Assembly: GCA_964472785.1 (NCBI GenBank)
Contig: CAYYMH010000002.1
Span: forward strand, 62,001 to 126,000
Direction of reading: 5' to 3'
From: CAYYMH01 sp964472785
Lineage (GTDB): Bacteria; Zhuqueibacterota; Zhuqueibacteria; Thermofontimicrobiales; Thermofontimicrobiaceae
Length of the DNA: 64,000 nt
Below the pieces are notes generated by a model that was given only the letters and a program-made list of their open reading frames with translations, was not told the DNA's origin and searched no databases. Positions 8,188 through 18,739 of this stretch are shown here, in pieces. Position 1 is the stretch's first letter. Each line of letters opens with the position of its first letter. The translations under genes were made by a program, and so were the position numbers.

Positions 8188-11100
8188 TTATTTCAATAAT
8201 ACCATTTTCTTAGATTGAACGAATGAGCCACTCATAATCCGGTAATAATAAACTCCCGACCCCACAGGATTATCGTACTTATCAAAACCGTCCCAAATAG
8301 CAGCATGATAACCTGCTTCTTTAACTTCATCAACTAAAGTCCTCACTTCCTGCCCCAGAATGTTATAAATCTTGATAGTGACTCTGTTCTGATCAGGAAG
8401 TTGATATCGAATATGCGTTGTCGCATTAAAGGGATTCGGATAATTTTGAGACAGCATATATTCTTGGGGTTTCTCCACAAAAACACGGATGGGATCGTGT
8501 TGAGTACTCTCTCCAGTTATAGCCACATCTTCTAATTTATAGCTGTAAGTGTGGCCCACTTTTACATCGGAATCCAGGTAATGATACTCTTTTGTACCAT
8601 CCGGTTTAATCGGACTTGTGTTAATCTTTTCGTAATTTGTCTGTGAATTTGATTTTTTAAAAATATTGAAACCGGCCAGGTTGTGTTCTGAAGCAGTTTC
8701 CCAGATTAATTCGATGCCTTTTCTTTCCACCACCTGTCCTGAGAAACTTGCCAACTCCACAGGGGTTTTGATGAATAGATTCCACGTGTGTTCAACTGTA
8801 TCATAACCATCACTTACCTGGACTTTGATAATATGCTCATATAACGACTGTGTCGAAACATCACAATCATAGTAATTTTTTGTGGAAACCAAAATATCGT
8901 TATTATACCATTTATAAGACAGTATGTCATTATCCGCATCTGTAGCCTGAACCATAAATCTGAAAATTTCTCCCACACTCTTGTGTCCAACAATCTGAAA
9001 TGCGATTGGCTCATAATTAATGATTTGCGGGAGCCTGTTCACATTGGCGACATTAATGGTAACCGGTTCATCATCAAAGCCGCCTCGATTATCCCAGGCC
9101 ATAAAATGTACGGTATATTCTCCTGATTGAAAATAATTCGGTTTCCAATTGAACTGCCTGGCGCCTAATGAATCAAATGTTGCGCCATCAGGTAATTTTC
9201 TAATCCCATAGGTTACAGGATCACCATCATCATCAGTAGCACTCACCGAAAAGTTTAGTGATTCGTTTTCGTCAATATTATAATCGGGTATTTCACTATA
9301 CATTGGAAATTTGTTTGTGACACCAGTTGCCGCAAATTCCAACGGTGAACCACTCAATCCACTTTTAATCGCCCATACTTTATAAAGCGGACCTGTTGCA
9401 TCTTCCAACTGAAGTCGTGCAGAAGCGATTCCTTTTTCGTCCGTATTAACTTGCGTATCCAGTAATATACCCTTATTTCCGGTTAGTGCAAAGGTAATCG
9501 GAATGTTTTGACCACCCGCAGGATTTCCGTATTCATCCTTCACGACGACTGACAGCGGATAAACCAGCTCTCTTCCGACAGTACCTTCCTGATTATTACC
9601 GTGATAAATTTCAATAGATACAGCAGGCCTGGCGACAACAGTTAAGTTAAAAATCAATCCGTCCCCAATTAATCCGGGCGCAACTGCAATTACTTTTATT
9701 GCCTCAAGTGTCATTCCGGCATCAACAATTGTTCCGGCGAGACCATCGGCATCACTAATAGCTTTCTCATATCCATTTCGAATTGTTGCATCACCCTGAA
9801 TTACTGAGTATATAACTTCGTACCCGCTGACGGCGTTATCATACAAATCTGTCACTTTAACCCGAACCCATCGACCACCATTTACACTAATGGATGAATT
9901 ATCACCACTATGTTTGACGATCTTTTGAGCCGGTCCTGCCACTCCCATTGCAGTGAATCTTTGTGGTGATCCTGCGAGGTCTGGTGTGTTGGCAGATGCG
10001 ATTTTTGAACCGGCAACCCTACCAATTGTAAAAGATGCTGTTGCCTTTCCAAAAACATCGGTGTAAATATCAAGAGTAGATTTGCCATTAAAGTTACCGC
10101 CGCCAAACTCAACTTTGTAGTTGACCGGATAATTGGCAATCGGATCTCCGCTATCATCAACAACCTTCACAACCAGCGGTTGTGGTAACGCATAACCTGC
10201 CGTTCCTGTTTGCTGATTTCCGATCACATACTCCAATTTTGATGCAACACCGCTGTTCGCAGTTGCAATATATTCAACCGGTGAATTTGCCAATCCGTCA
10301 GCTTTTGCTCTCGCCCGGTTTACTTCCTGGTCTCCGAGCACCCAATAGGAAGACGCAATACCATTTGAATCAGTATAAACCGGTTGTTGTTCATAGATAT
10401 ATCCGCCACCCACATAAGCTTCAAAAAATACAGGATAACCAGAAATCACATTGCCGTGGACATCGACTATTCGCGCTTCAATCGGATCATTACAGGCTGT
10501 TTCAAAATTACTCGACTGATTCGTACCGGAAACATAGCCAATACTGTTAGCAGCTAATGGTAAAAATTTCACATGCGTCGTATCTGACAGTGTTATACTA
10601 TCAGAAACATTCAGTATAATTACCTTTTTCGTCTCTGCCTTTGTCGAAGCAAGATACGCAACTGCCTGACCATTCTGATCAGTCAACGAAGTAAACGGTG
10701 TTATCGAATTAGATGATCCGGTTGCAAACATAGACAACGCCTTGCCCTGCACTCTATTAGCGTAATCATCCATTAACGTAACGGTAATTGTTGACTGTGA
10801 CTGTCCGTCTGCGGGAACGGGGCCTGTAGCTATGACCTCAGACCTGTCCGCGCTTACAGCCGCAGCCTTTGTATTTACTGTAAATGTAATCGGTGAATTA
10901 TTTAATTCCGGTCCGTTAAAGGATTGGGCCTTGACTTCGTTGGTGATACCAGCAACCGGTCCCGGGTAATAATAGACTTCAGCAATTCCATTATTGTCGG
11001 TTCTTATTGTTTTGGTTGAATCAACTAAATTGTTGAATGTACCACCACCTTGTACAACAAACCAATTCACCGGATGATCCGGCACTGCATTGTTATGATT

Positions 11101-14100
11101 ATCAGTTATTTTTACACGGAAAGGCTGCGTCATAGCAGACCTCACTGGACTTGTGGGTTGTCCGTTTCCGGAGAGATATTCCATCTTCGTTGCCGGGCTA
11201 CTCAAACCAGAGGCATAAAAAGTCCTCGGAGAACCAACCAGATTAGTTTGAGTTCCTGATTTGAACGAGACCACTTCAACTTCGTTATTATTTATACCCG
11301 CGTTTAATCCCACAGTTAAGTAAACCTGGGCTCTGCCGTTAATACTCGTTAACTTGGTCACAGTGGTCGAGTTGTTATCCACAAAAGTCCCTCCACCAGC
11401 CTTCACAGTAAATTTAACAGAATGGCCGGAGACGGCATTGCCATAAGAATCAATCACTTTGACGACAAAGGGGTTTTCTATCGGATTTCCAACCACTGCT
11501 GCTCCATAGTTACCACTAACCTCAACCAGTTCATTCGCCTGTCCAGCGGTTCCTGATGCATAGAATGTAATTGGTGACCCTAATTGATTTCCTTTGTAAG
11601 TTACGGTCGCCTGGGCCACATTATTATTGTTCCCGGGATTTGGTCCCAAAGTTAACGTTGCACTAGCAAAATGATTTTCACTATCGGTAAATACATCAAT
11701 TGTGGGGCTGCCAGAAAAATTACCATTCCCTTGAGTTACAATAAAAGCTACCCGTACATTTGGCATAGATTTTCCCAAATCATCCAAAACCTTCACCCGA
11801 AATGGATTTTCCAACTGCGATCCCACGACACCAGATTGACCATTTCCTGATACATATTCTAATTCTGACAAATCCGCAACATTAATGTTAAATATCTGCG
11901 GCGACCCAGTTAGTCCTTCTACAATTGCTTTGGCCTGGGATGCTTCGCCCCAGCTGCTTCCGCAATAAAACATAACTTCCGCGACACCAATGTCGTTTGT
12001 ATTCACAACTAAAAGTTGGTCTTCAGTGCCATTCAACGTGCCTGGATTTGGGCTGTCTAACGTTGAAAACGTAACAGGATATCCGCCCACCGGATTCCCG
12101 TAATTATCTAGTATCTTCACTTTCAAAGAATCCTCCACCGGATAGCCAGCAGAACCGGTTTGATTATTCCCTGAGACATATTCCATAGTCGTTACAGTGC
12201 CTGCAGTTGCCTGAAATACAACAGGAGAATTCGTCAATTGCGTTCCGCTATACTGAGCGCTCGCCCAAACTTCATTAGCTACGCCCGATTCAGAACCCAA
12301 CGTCAATGTGACCTGTGAGAATCCACCACCTTCTGTATACCAGGGACCATTTGGATTTAAAGATCCTCCACCATTCTTAACTTGAAAATTTACTTCATGT
12401 GCGTCAATACCATTACCATACTGATCAACTACTCTAACAATGAACGGGGCACCCAGAGGAAGACCTGCTGCTCCGGTTTGACTATTTCCGCTCACATATT
12501 CGATCTTGCTGGGAACATCCGGATTGGCAGATGCTTTGAAGATAAAGGGAGAACCTTTTAAATTTTGTCCGGCTCCCATTGCTTTTGCCTCGACTAAATT
12601 GTTTTGGATGCCAGCAGTATCACCTAATGTCAGTGTCACCTGTGCGAATCCACTTGCATCTGTCAAAATTTCTTTTTCTGTTTCGGGTGATCCGTCTAAC
12701 GTACCGCCTCCTCCAATTACCTTAAACCCAACTCGATGATTCTGGATTGGATTGGACTGTCCATCGATTACCTTAACTTTAAATGGATTTGTCAATGGAG
12801 TACCAACAACTCCGACCTGACCATCGCCACTGGAATAAACCAAACTATCAGCGACATTGCTCGTAGCTGTTGCAGTAAAGACTACCGGTGATCCGGTTAA
12901 TCCCTCTGAAATAGCGTGAATTACATTATTTGCCTGCTCTGTACCTAATGTCCAATAGCAAGATGCTAAACCTGTTTCATCACTAACCACTGGTTGACTA
13001 CTGGAAGGGAATCCACCACCTTCAATCTCCTGAAATGTCACAGGCCAACCAAATACCGGATTGTCACCCATATCAAACAATTTGACAACAAACGGTTGTG
13101 ATAATTGTTGACCACCGGCGCCCGATTGGTCGTTGCCCGATACCAGCTCGATTCGTACTGCATCTCCTGCCCTCGCCGTCAAATTAAAATCAACCGGAGA
13201 TCCTTCAAGACCCGGGGTTTCCGCTCGAACTGTAATTTGTCCGACATTGTTTCCTAAAGTGACTTCTGCCGCAGCTTCACCACTTGCATCAGTGAAATAA
13301 CCCGGGACTTCCTCTTTTCCTGAAGGCGTAAAACTTGGGTCAGCAGTGAATATTATTTTATCAATTCTGGCGTTATTCTCACGTTTAATAAGCGACAAGC
13401 TATGCTGCCCAGCATCCAAATATCGCCGAAATACAACCCCGTTCTGATTTTGAAATTTTTTCCATCGCCAGGTGTTATAAGGGCTCAGTAGATGATACTC
13501 TAACGTATCTGCAGTGCCATCGACAACGTAGAAATAACTATCTTCCTCACCTGAAGGAGCATAAATTCTCCCCCAAATTTCATAATTGCCAGCGACAGGC
13601 AAATAAAATGAATACTCTGCTTTGCCTTCTTTAGGCTGACCAGTTAGCGAAGACACATATTGACCACCCGAAGCGGCGTCGTCATAACCAATTTGCATTG
13701 GTGATGTCAACTGCCCTGTTTCCGCTTCTATTCTCACGTTATTATCGGGGGGCGATAGATCCAACGTTGCGTCGCCGTTAATCACACGATAATCTACTTT
13801 ATAATTTGCAACAGGAATGCGATTTTGATCTAATACTTTGACTATCAATTTGTTGGGCAATTTTTCACCGATTGTTCCAAATTGACCATCACCAGAAACA
13901 TATTCCAAAAATTGTGCATTCCCGGCTACGTTAATTTCCGAAAAATCATCAACGTTATTGTTTAACCCACCTTTTAAAATTACGCCAGCAAATTGTTCAG
14001 CGTCATTTCCCTCTAATTTATCAGGGTCTGAAACTCTTCCGGCAAATTGTTCATTTACGAAACAATCAAAGTGATGACCTTGATTGTCACTACTTAATTG

Positions 14101-17100
14101 AACTTTAAAAACATATCCGGCTTGTGGGGTCGGGGCACCACCTTCCATTGATTTGTAAGTCACTGAAGAGCCGATATTTCCATTAACAATAGTCCACAAC
14201 TGTATCCGACGAAGCGAAGGCCTTATCCAGACAGCATACCCACTCGCATCTGGAGAAGCTGTGTCTAATCTTAATGCCATTCCACCTTCCTCGATTCCGG
14301 ATGATGTCGCTTGAGAACCCCATTTGAAGGATACTTCTATTGGATTGGTTCTGGCATTGTAAACCGCAAGATAATTCCAACTATTTGTTTGGGCAGTATT
14401 CGCTAATTCTTCATTTTCAATTTGAAATTCCGGATCCGCGTTCCAATTCGCTCCTAAGTCTGTTCTGTTGAAATTATCTGTTACAATATTTGCCGATTTT
14501 GTTTTTGCGCTCGCAGTATTAGAAAGCGAATAATTCGACATTTCATCAAAAACTTTGATTGCAAAATAGTATGTCGTATTTGATTCCAATCCGGTTACCA
14601 GAAATGATTCCTGACTTCCCGGTGCAGCGGGATTTGGCACACCGACCGCCTGATCTGCAGCGTCAAAATCATTTTCATTACCAATGGGATCCATCGAATA
14701 TCTTATGTCATAACTCGAAGCATTACCATCCATACCATCATCCCCCACGGCTGTCCATCCCAATGTCACCGTTGTGATACCTGTATTTGTCACGGCTAAA
14801 TCCGTTATCGGATCAGGTGGAGTATTATCTACCTCTCCCAAAACTCCCAGTGTAAAATCATCAACATTGTTATTCAGATTACCTTTAAGATTTACTCCTG
14901 TATATTTTGCTGGAGTATTGCCTTTTTCTTTATTCGGATCAGAGATAGTTCCAATATACTGATCATTTAAATAGCATTCAAAATGGTGTCCCTGAGTATC
15001 AGAGGTGAGCTTTACTTTAAAAACCGAGCCAGCCTCTATTGTCGGTGCTCCGGGTTCCATATCTACTTTGCTACCGATTCTATGATCGGGCCAGCCATTT
15101 ACGATTGCATATAAATTTATCGAACGGTTTGAGGGTCTCAACCAAATGAAATAACCATTTGCTGTTATTGAACTATCGCTCATCATTAAAGCCAAACCAC
15201 CTTCTTCAATACCGCCCTGGTCTGCAGATGTGCCCCATCTTATTGAGACCTCAACCGGGTTCACTATTGGTTTATATAATGCAAGATATCCCCAATCATA
15301 AGTTGTGGTTGAATTGGATAGTTCATTGTTATCAATTTGGAAACTTTCATTAGCGATCCAATTTGGCCCCAATGTCTGTCTATCAAAGGTATCAACAGTA
15401 TACTGAATAGCAGTTTGTATTGTAGTTTCACTGGCACTATTTGATAATCCAGATTTATTCGAGGCTTCATCAAAAACTTTTAGCGCGAAATGGTAGGTAG
15501 TATTAGTTGAGAGTCCATTTACAACGAAGGTTTCTTGCGTACCTGCAACAGCGGGTGTTGGCTCACCCGTTGCTTGAGTTGCCTGATCATAATCAGTTCC
15601 ATTATTTATAGGATTAGTCGAATATCTTACATCATAGTAAGAAGCTGTGCCAACCATATCATCATCACCTACTGCTGTCCAAGTAAGCGTAATGCTATTT
15701 GAGGCTGGTGAGCTTGCAGATAGGTCCGATACAGTTGCTGGGGCAATAGTATCGTCCGACGCAATGGTTGTCTCATTTGGACTATTTGACATTCCGGACT
15801 CATTCGAGGCTTCATCATAAACTTTCAGGGCGAAATGGTACGTTGTATTCGGTGAGAGTCCGGTTATGATAAATGTTTCTTGTGTTCCCGAAACAGCCGG
15901 CGACGGCTCGCCCGATGCTTGATTCGCCTGATTGAAGTCCGTACCATTATTTATTGGATTACTTGAGTATCTCACATCATAATAAGAAGCCGTACCATCC
16001 ATCCCATCATCACCCACAGCCGTCCAGGTCAGAGTGATACTATTTGACGTTGGCGAACCCGCAGACAGGTCAGACACTGTTCCTGGAGGCGTCGTATCGT
16101 CAGACGGTATTGATGCTTCTGAACCTAATAAGTTGAAAGAATTCACATTATTATTTAAATCACCCTTAAGCATAACACCGGCATAAGATCCATTATATAT
16201 TTTATTCGGATCAGTAAGTGTAACATCTTCTTGATCATTGATATAGCATTTAAAATGGTGTCCACTCTCATCGCTAAACATCTCGATTTCAAATGTATCA
16301 CCCGCAACAGGAAAAGGTAATGTGGTATTTTTAATGTCAATTTGATTACTGGGTGCTCCATTGGAAATTGTCCACAAACGAACGCCACTGCTGGAATACC
16401 AACATAGATAACCATTCGCATTACTGTTGGGGGCATCTAACTTTAAGGCTAATCCACCTTCTCCGATTCCGGCAGCATCGGCATTTGCACTCCATTCAAT
16501 GGCAACATTTGTCGGATCAGTTTGCGCCTTGTACACTGCCAAATAATCCCAACCGTTTTCAGTTGAGCTGTTCGACAGTTCATTATTATCAATTACAAAT
16601 TCCGCATCTGCTGCCCACGTTACACCTAATTCAGCCCGTGTAAAATAATCTGTTACAACAGGCACGTGCTGATCAAAAGTATGGAACCCATTCATAAGTG
16701 CATTAAAAAACCCTTGGGCCATCAGATTGAAACCATCATTATTCGGATGTCTCTGGTCATGAAGGTAATCATTAACCCAATTACCATTCGACTTAAAAAT
16801 CTCATTCAATCCAAGATAGTGGATATTGTAGCCTTCGGCTCTCTTTGTATAATACAAGTTTTTTATCAATAGATTTAATTGAGTAACCTCTGCATCATGT
16901 TCATCATTTCGTGGCAATACGCTAGACAATATTACACAATTATAATCTGCATTATTAAAAATCACATCTAATATGTCAGCAATGTCATCTGCTGTGCTTT
17001 GAGGAGTCTGTCCTTGACTAATATCATTCGTCCCAATTTGCAACATGATGAAGCGCGGCACTTGAGAGCCTAATGTATTAAACCAGGATGCTAAGTTGTT

Positions 17101-17379
17101 TGCAATTTCATCAGCTCTCATACCATTATGTCCCTCATGGTCTGCATCAAATCCAGCACCATCATTTAGAGTACCGACAAAATTGAAATTTATACCAGCA
17201 TCAGTCAAAAGTGCGTCAAGGTCATCCCTGTATCCACCGATTGGATCACCAGAAACCACGCCTGCGGTATTTGAATCTCCCAATGGCATAATTCGCTTTT
17301 GAGCAAACAAATTGTTGATTGTGAAAATGACAACTAACGTCATCGCGAACAATACTCTGATCATAAAATAACGCTTCAT
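8188..17379 (-). CDS. Giant secreted SGNH-esterase/FnIII/Ig-repeat protein with type IX sorting domain
   Basis: A 3,063-residue surface protein. After a signal peptide (1-26), residues 27-235 form an SGNH/GDSL hydrolase with block I GDSNT, block III IGTND and the catalytic D..HPN motif, as in rhamnogalacturonan or xylan acetylesterases. Three related lectin-like beta-sandwiches beginning D.F.R..LG..W follow (near 241, 663 and 968). They alternate with three FnIII domains (near 426, 541 and 851). From about 1150 to 2690 there are about thirteen Ig-like repeats, most starting YVSGNxQxGxxG; the first is interrupted by a carbohydrate-binding domain (about 1216-1346). Two cadherin-like domains and a QNYPNPFNATTHIRY sorting domain (from about 2976) end the protein. 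AGGAGGT is ideally placed before the ATG. I infer an outer-surface, stalk-like esterase or adhesin. Confidence 0.9.
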   Translation of the reverse strand: MKRYFMIRVLFAMTLVVIFTINNLFAQKRIMPLGDSNTAGVVSGDPIGGYRDDLDALLTDAGINFNFVGTLNDGAGFDADHEGHNGMRADEIANNLASWFNTLGSQVPRFIMLQIGTNDISQGQTPQSTADDIADILDVIFNNADYNCVILSSVLPRNDEHDAEVTQLNLLIKNLYYTKRAEGYNIHYLGLNEIFKSNGNWVNDYLHDQRHPNNDGFNLMAQGFFNALMNGFHTFDQHVPVVTDYFTRAELGVTWAADAEFVIDNNELSNSSTENGWDYLAVYKAQTDPTNVAIEWSANADAAGIGEGGLALKLDAPNSNANGYLCWYSSSGVRLWTISNGAPSNQIDIKNTTLPFPVAGDTFEIEMFSDESGHHFKCYINDQEDVTLTDPNKIYNGSYAGVMLKGDLNNNVNSFNLLGSEASIPSDDTTPPGTVSDLSAGSPTSNSITLTWTAVGDDGMDGTASYYDVRYSSNPINNGTDFNQANQASGEPSPAVSGTQETFIITGLSPNTTYHFALKVYDEASNESGMSNSPNETTIASDDTIAPATVSDLSASSPASNSITLTWTAVGDDDMVGTASYYDVRYSTNPINNGTDYDQATQATGEPTPAVAGTQETFVVNGLSTNTTYHFALKVFDEASNKSGLSNSASETTIQTAIQYTVDTFDRQTLGPNWIANESFQIDNNELSNSTTTYDWGYLALYKPIVNPVEVSIRWGTSADQGGIEEGGLALMMSDSSITANGYFIWLRPSNRSINLYAIVNGWPDHRIGSKVDMEPGAPTIEAGSVFKVKLTSDTQGHHFECYLNDQYIGTISDPNKEKGNTPAKYTGVNLKGNLNNNVDDFTLGVLGEVDNTPPDPITDLAVTNTGITTVTLGWTAVGDDGMDGNASSYDIRYSMDPIGNENDFDAADQAVGVPNPAAPGSQESFLVTGLESNTTYYFAIKVFDEMSNYSLSNTASAKTKSANIVTDNFNRTDLGANWNADPEFQIENEELANTAQTNSWNYLAVYNARTNPIEVSFKWGSQATSSGIEEGGMALRLDTASPDASGYAVWIRPSLRRIQLWTIVNGNIGSSVTYKSMEGGAPTPQAGYVFKVQLSSDNQGHHFDCFVNEQFAGRVSDPDKLEGNDAEQFAGVILKGGLNNNVDDFSEINVAGNAQFLEYVSGDGQFGTIGEKLPNKLIVKVLDQNRIPVANYKVDYRVINGDATLDLSPPDNNVRIEAETGQLTSPMQIGYDDAASGGQYVSSLTGQPKEGKAEYSFYLPVAGNYEIWGRIYAPSGEEDSYFYVVDGTADTLEYHLLSPYNTWRWKKFQNQNGVVFRRYLDAGQHSLSLIKRENNARIDKIIFTADPSFTPSGKEEVPGYFTDASGEAAAEVTLGNNVGQITVRAETPGLEGSPVDFNLTARAGDAVRIELVSGNDQSGAGGQQLSQPFVVKLFDMGDNPVFGWPVTFQEIEGGGFPSSSQPVVSDETGLASCYWTLGTEQANNVIHAISEGLTGSPVVFTATATSNVADSLVYSSGDGQVGVVGTPLTNPFKVKVIDGQSNPIQNHRVGFKVIGGGGTLDGSPETEKEILTDASGFAQVTLTLGDTAGIQNNLVEAKAMGAGQNLKGSPFIFKASANPDVPSKIEYVSGNSQTGAAGLPLGAPFIVRVVDQYGNGIDAHEVNFQVKNGGGSLNPNGPWYTEGGGFSQVTLTLGSESGVANEVWASAQYSGTQLTNSPVVFQATAGTVTTMEYVSGNNQTGSAGYPVEDSLKVKILDNYGNPVGGYPVTFSTLDSPNPGTLNGTEDQLLVVNTNDIGVAEVMFYCGSSWGEASQAKAIVEGLTGSPQIFNINVADLSELEYVSGNGQSGVVGSQLENPFRVKVLDDLGKSMPNVRVAFIVTQGNGNFSGSPTIDVFTDSENHFASATLTLGPNPGNNNNVAQATVTYKGNQLGSPITFYASGTAGQANELVEVSGNYGAAVVGNPIENPFVVKVIDSYGNAVSGHSVKFTVKAGGGTFVDNNSTTVTKLTSINGRAQVYLTVGLNAGINNNEVEVVSFKSGTQTNLVGSPRTFYASGLSSPATKMEYLSGNGQPTSPVRSAMTQPFRVKITDNHNNAVPDHPVNWFVVQGGGTFNNLVDSTKTIRTDNNGIAEVYYYPGPVAGITNEVKAQSFNGPELNNSPITFTVNTKAAAVSADRSEVIATGPVPADGQSQSTITVTLMDDYANRVQGKALSMFATGSSNSITPFTSLTDQNGQAVAYLASTKAETKKVIILNVSDSITLSDTTHVKFLPLAANSIGYVSGTNQSSNFETACNDPIEARIVDVHGNVISGYPVFFEAYVGGGYIYEQQPVYTDSNGIASSYWVLGDQEVNRARAKADGLANSPVEYIATANSGVASKLEYVIGNQQTGTAGYALPQPLVVKVVDDSGDPIANYPVNYKVEFGGGNFNGKSTLDIYTDVFGKATASFTIGRVAGSKIASANTPDLAGSPQRFTAMGVAGPAQKIVKHSGDNSSISVNGGRWVRVKVTDLYDNAVSGYEVIYSVIQGDATIRNGYEKAISDADGLAGTIVDAGMTLEAIKVIAVAPGLIGDGLIFNLTVVARPAVSIEIYHGNNQEGTVGRELVYPLSVVVKDEYGNPAGGQNIPITFALTGNKGILLDTQVNTDEKGIASARLQLEDATGPLYKVWAIKSGLSGSPLEFAATGVTNKFPMYSEIPDYNIDENESLNFSVSATDDDGDPVTYGIRKLPDGATFDSLGARQFNWKPNYFQSGEYTVHFMAWDNRGGFDDEPVTINVANVNRLPQIINYEPIAFQIVGHKSVGEIFRFMVQATDADNDILSYKWYNNDILVSTKNYYDCDVSTQSLYEHIIKVQVSDGYDTVEHTWNLFIKTPVELASFSGQVVERKGIELIWETASEHNLAGFNIFKKSNSQTNYEKINTSPIKPDGTKEYHYLDSDVKVGHTYSYKLEDVAITGESTQHDPIRVFVEKPQEYMLSQNYPNPFNATTHIRYQLPDQNRVTIKIYNILGQEVRTLVDEVKEAGYHAAIWDGFDKYDNPVGSGVYYYRIMSGSFVQSKKMVLLK

Positions 17380-17386
17380 TTTATAT

Positions 17387-17393
17387 ACCTCCT
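17387..17393 (-). promoter_or_regulatory. Strong ribosome binding site of the giant gene
   Basis: Minus-strand AGGAGGT is a perfect Shine-Dalgarno, seven bases before the ATG at 17379. Most genes in this window have much weaker sites, so efficient translation of the giant surface protein is likely. Confidence 0.75.
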
Positions 17394-17470
17394 AAAAAAA
17401 TCACCAATTCCCAACTTTTCACCCCCCCTACATTAGGAATCAAACATTGATTTAATGCTTAAAATTTTTT

Positions 17471-18298
17471 TTAATTATTATTTAAGTAGTCTTTCACATT
17501 TACAAACTTGAAATCCGATAATAATCGGAATAGCTTTGCTTCTGCTTTTTTAATATTCACATGTAAAATAAAATTATTTTTGAAACCTTTTGAATTTTTT
17601 TGTTTCTTCGGATCAATCTCGTATGGGTGCAGATAAAAAACTACTGGCCTTCCATCATTAATATTGGTTCTTTGTATTGCCCACTTTACAATCCGATATG
17701 GTAACAGCCGGAAATAAAATCCTCCGGAAAATGGAATTCTTCTCCCGCCAAATGCCAATACTGATGGTGGAATTTCTACGATCCTGTTTCCATCGTCACT
17801 CCAGTTTAAATAATATTTAAACCGAGGCACATTGTTATCGCCATACAAGTAGGTTTTAAATGGATAAACACTGGAATCATAAACAATGCCATTTTCACTA
17901 AGCACCTCCCACACCCAATCCATATCCTGATAGATTGACCAGTAGGGTGCCCGGTAACCGATGACTTTATCATTGATAATACTTTCCAAAATCGAAATCG
18001 ATTTTTTCAAATCCGTTTCAAAATCTTCTCTATTCAGTTTATAAATAATGTTATGTTTATAGCTATGAGAAGCGATTTCATGCCCGTTCTGATGAATTTT
18101 TTTTATCAGTTCCGGGTATTTTTCTGCAACACAACCTAACACAAAAAACGTTGCTTGATTACCCGTCGCTTCCAGTATTTTTAAAATTTTTTCGGTCGGT
18201 TCAACAACTCGATCCTGTGTCTCAGCGATCTCGCCTTCTTCAAGGAAATTACCGTGATACCAATCTTCCAAATCAAATGTTAACAGGTTTTTAATCAA
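17471..18298 (-). CDS. Polysaccharide deacetylase (NodB-fold, exopolysaccharide-locus type)
   Basis: A 275-residue cytoplasmic-looking protein of carbohydrate esterase family 4 type. Visible motifs are TFDLED at 7-12 (metal Asp), HSYKH at 78-82 (the metal-binding HxxxH), RAPYW at 116-120, YDSSVYP, and VVFYLHPYEID near the C-terminus (catalytic His). Family members remove N- or O-acetyl groups from polysaccharides such as poly-N-acetylglucosamine. The TFDLEDWYH start and YLHPYEID end are those of the subfamily found in exopolysaccharide loci of exosortase-bearing bacteria. No signal peptide is visible. It is the last gene of a four-gene minus-strand set (FemAB-like, GT2, DUF2304, deacetylase), 33 bp after the DUF2304 gene, and 91 AT-rich bases separate it from the giant gene. 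The exact substrate is unknown. Confidence 0.88.
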   Translation of the reverse strand: MIKNLLTFDLEDWYHGNFLEEGEIAETQDRVVEPTEKILKILEATGNQATFFVLGCVAEKYPELIKKIHQNGHEIASHSYKHNIIYKLNREDFETDLKKSISILESIINDKVIGYRAPYWSIYQDMDWVWEVLSENGIVYDSSVYPFKTYLYGDNNVPRFKYYLNWSDDGNRIVEIPPSVLAFGGRRIPFSGGFYFRLLPYRIVKWAIQRTNINDGRPVVFYLHPYEIDPKKQKNSKGFKNNFILHVNIKKAEAKLFRLLSDFKFVNVKDYLNNN

Positions 18299-18331
18299 AA
18301 TTAATTTAAATCCTTTGTGGTTGAATTCATT

Positions 18332-18739
18332 TTATTTGAATTTCTTATCTTTTAGCTGTTGCCGGATCTTTTCATTTTCTTCTTTGAGTTTTTTAATTTC
18401 CCACATCAGCAACCCGACAAATTGAGCTAACGTTTTATCTTTGCGGTCAAAACCCGATACCAGCACAGTTATGTGTATCATGATCAATATCATTCCAATC
18501 AGAAGTACCGCAAATAACGTTGCTGGCTCATATTCCACACCGACCAGGTAGGATAAAAATTCCAGCAAATCTGTCCATACAGCAATAATAAAAAACCCAA
18601 TCCCAACTGCAAACCAAAGAATTGAATAGCCTTCTTTTAATTTTCCTTTTCGAATTAAAGTCACAATACCGACAAGCAATACCAAACTCGTTAATATGGC
18701 AAAGAGTTGTAATTTTAAAGGAATTAATGTATCACTCAT
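18332..18739 (-). CDS. DUF2304 family membrane protein
   Basis: A 135-residue protein with three predicted membrane helices (about 9-29, 36-60 and 70-95), the third separated by a YEPATLF turn, and a charged, probably coiled-coil C-terminus (from about 105) rich in Lys and Glu. This is the layout of DUF2304. Members usually sit next to a dolichol-phosphate-mannose-synthase-like GT2, as here, and are thought to assist it at the membrane, but no biochemical role is established as far as I know. Its ATG overlaps the end of the GT2 gene by 8 bp (ATGAGTGA), a typical sign of translational coupling and of a functional pair. Confidence 0.85.
   Translation of the reverse strand: MSDTLIPLKLQLFAILTSLVLLVGIVTLIRKGKLKEGYSILWFAVGIGFFIIAVWTDLLEFLSYLVGVEYEPATLFAVLLIGMILIMIHITVLVSGFDRKDKTLAQFVGLLMWEIKKLKEENEKIRQQLKDKKFK

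Noticed and set aside
14500..16100. Similar FnIII-coding stretches as possible mobile or DNA-level repeats
   Set aside because: They are diverged protein-domain repeats within one open frame, with no inverted ends or insertion features.
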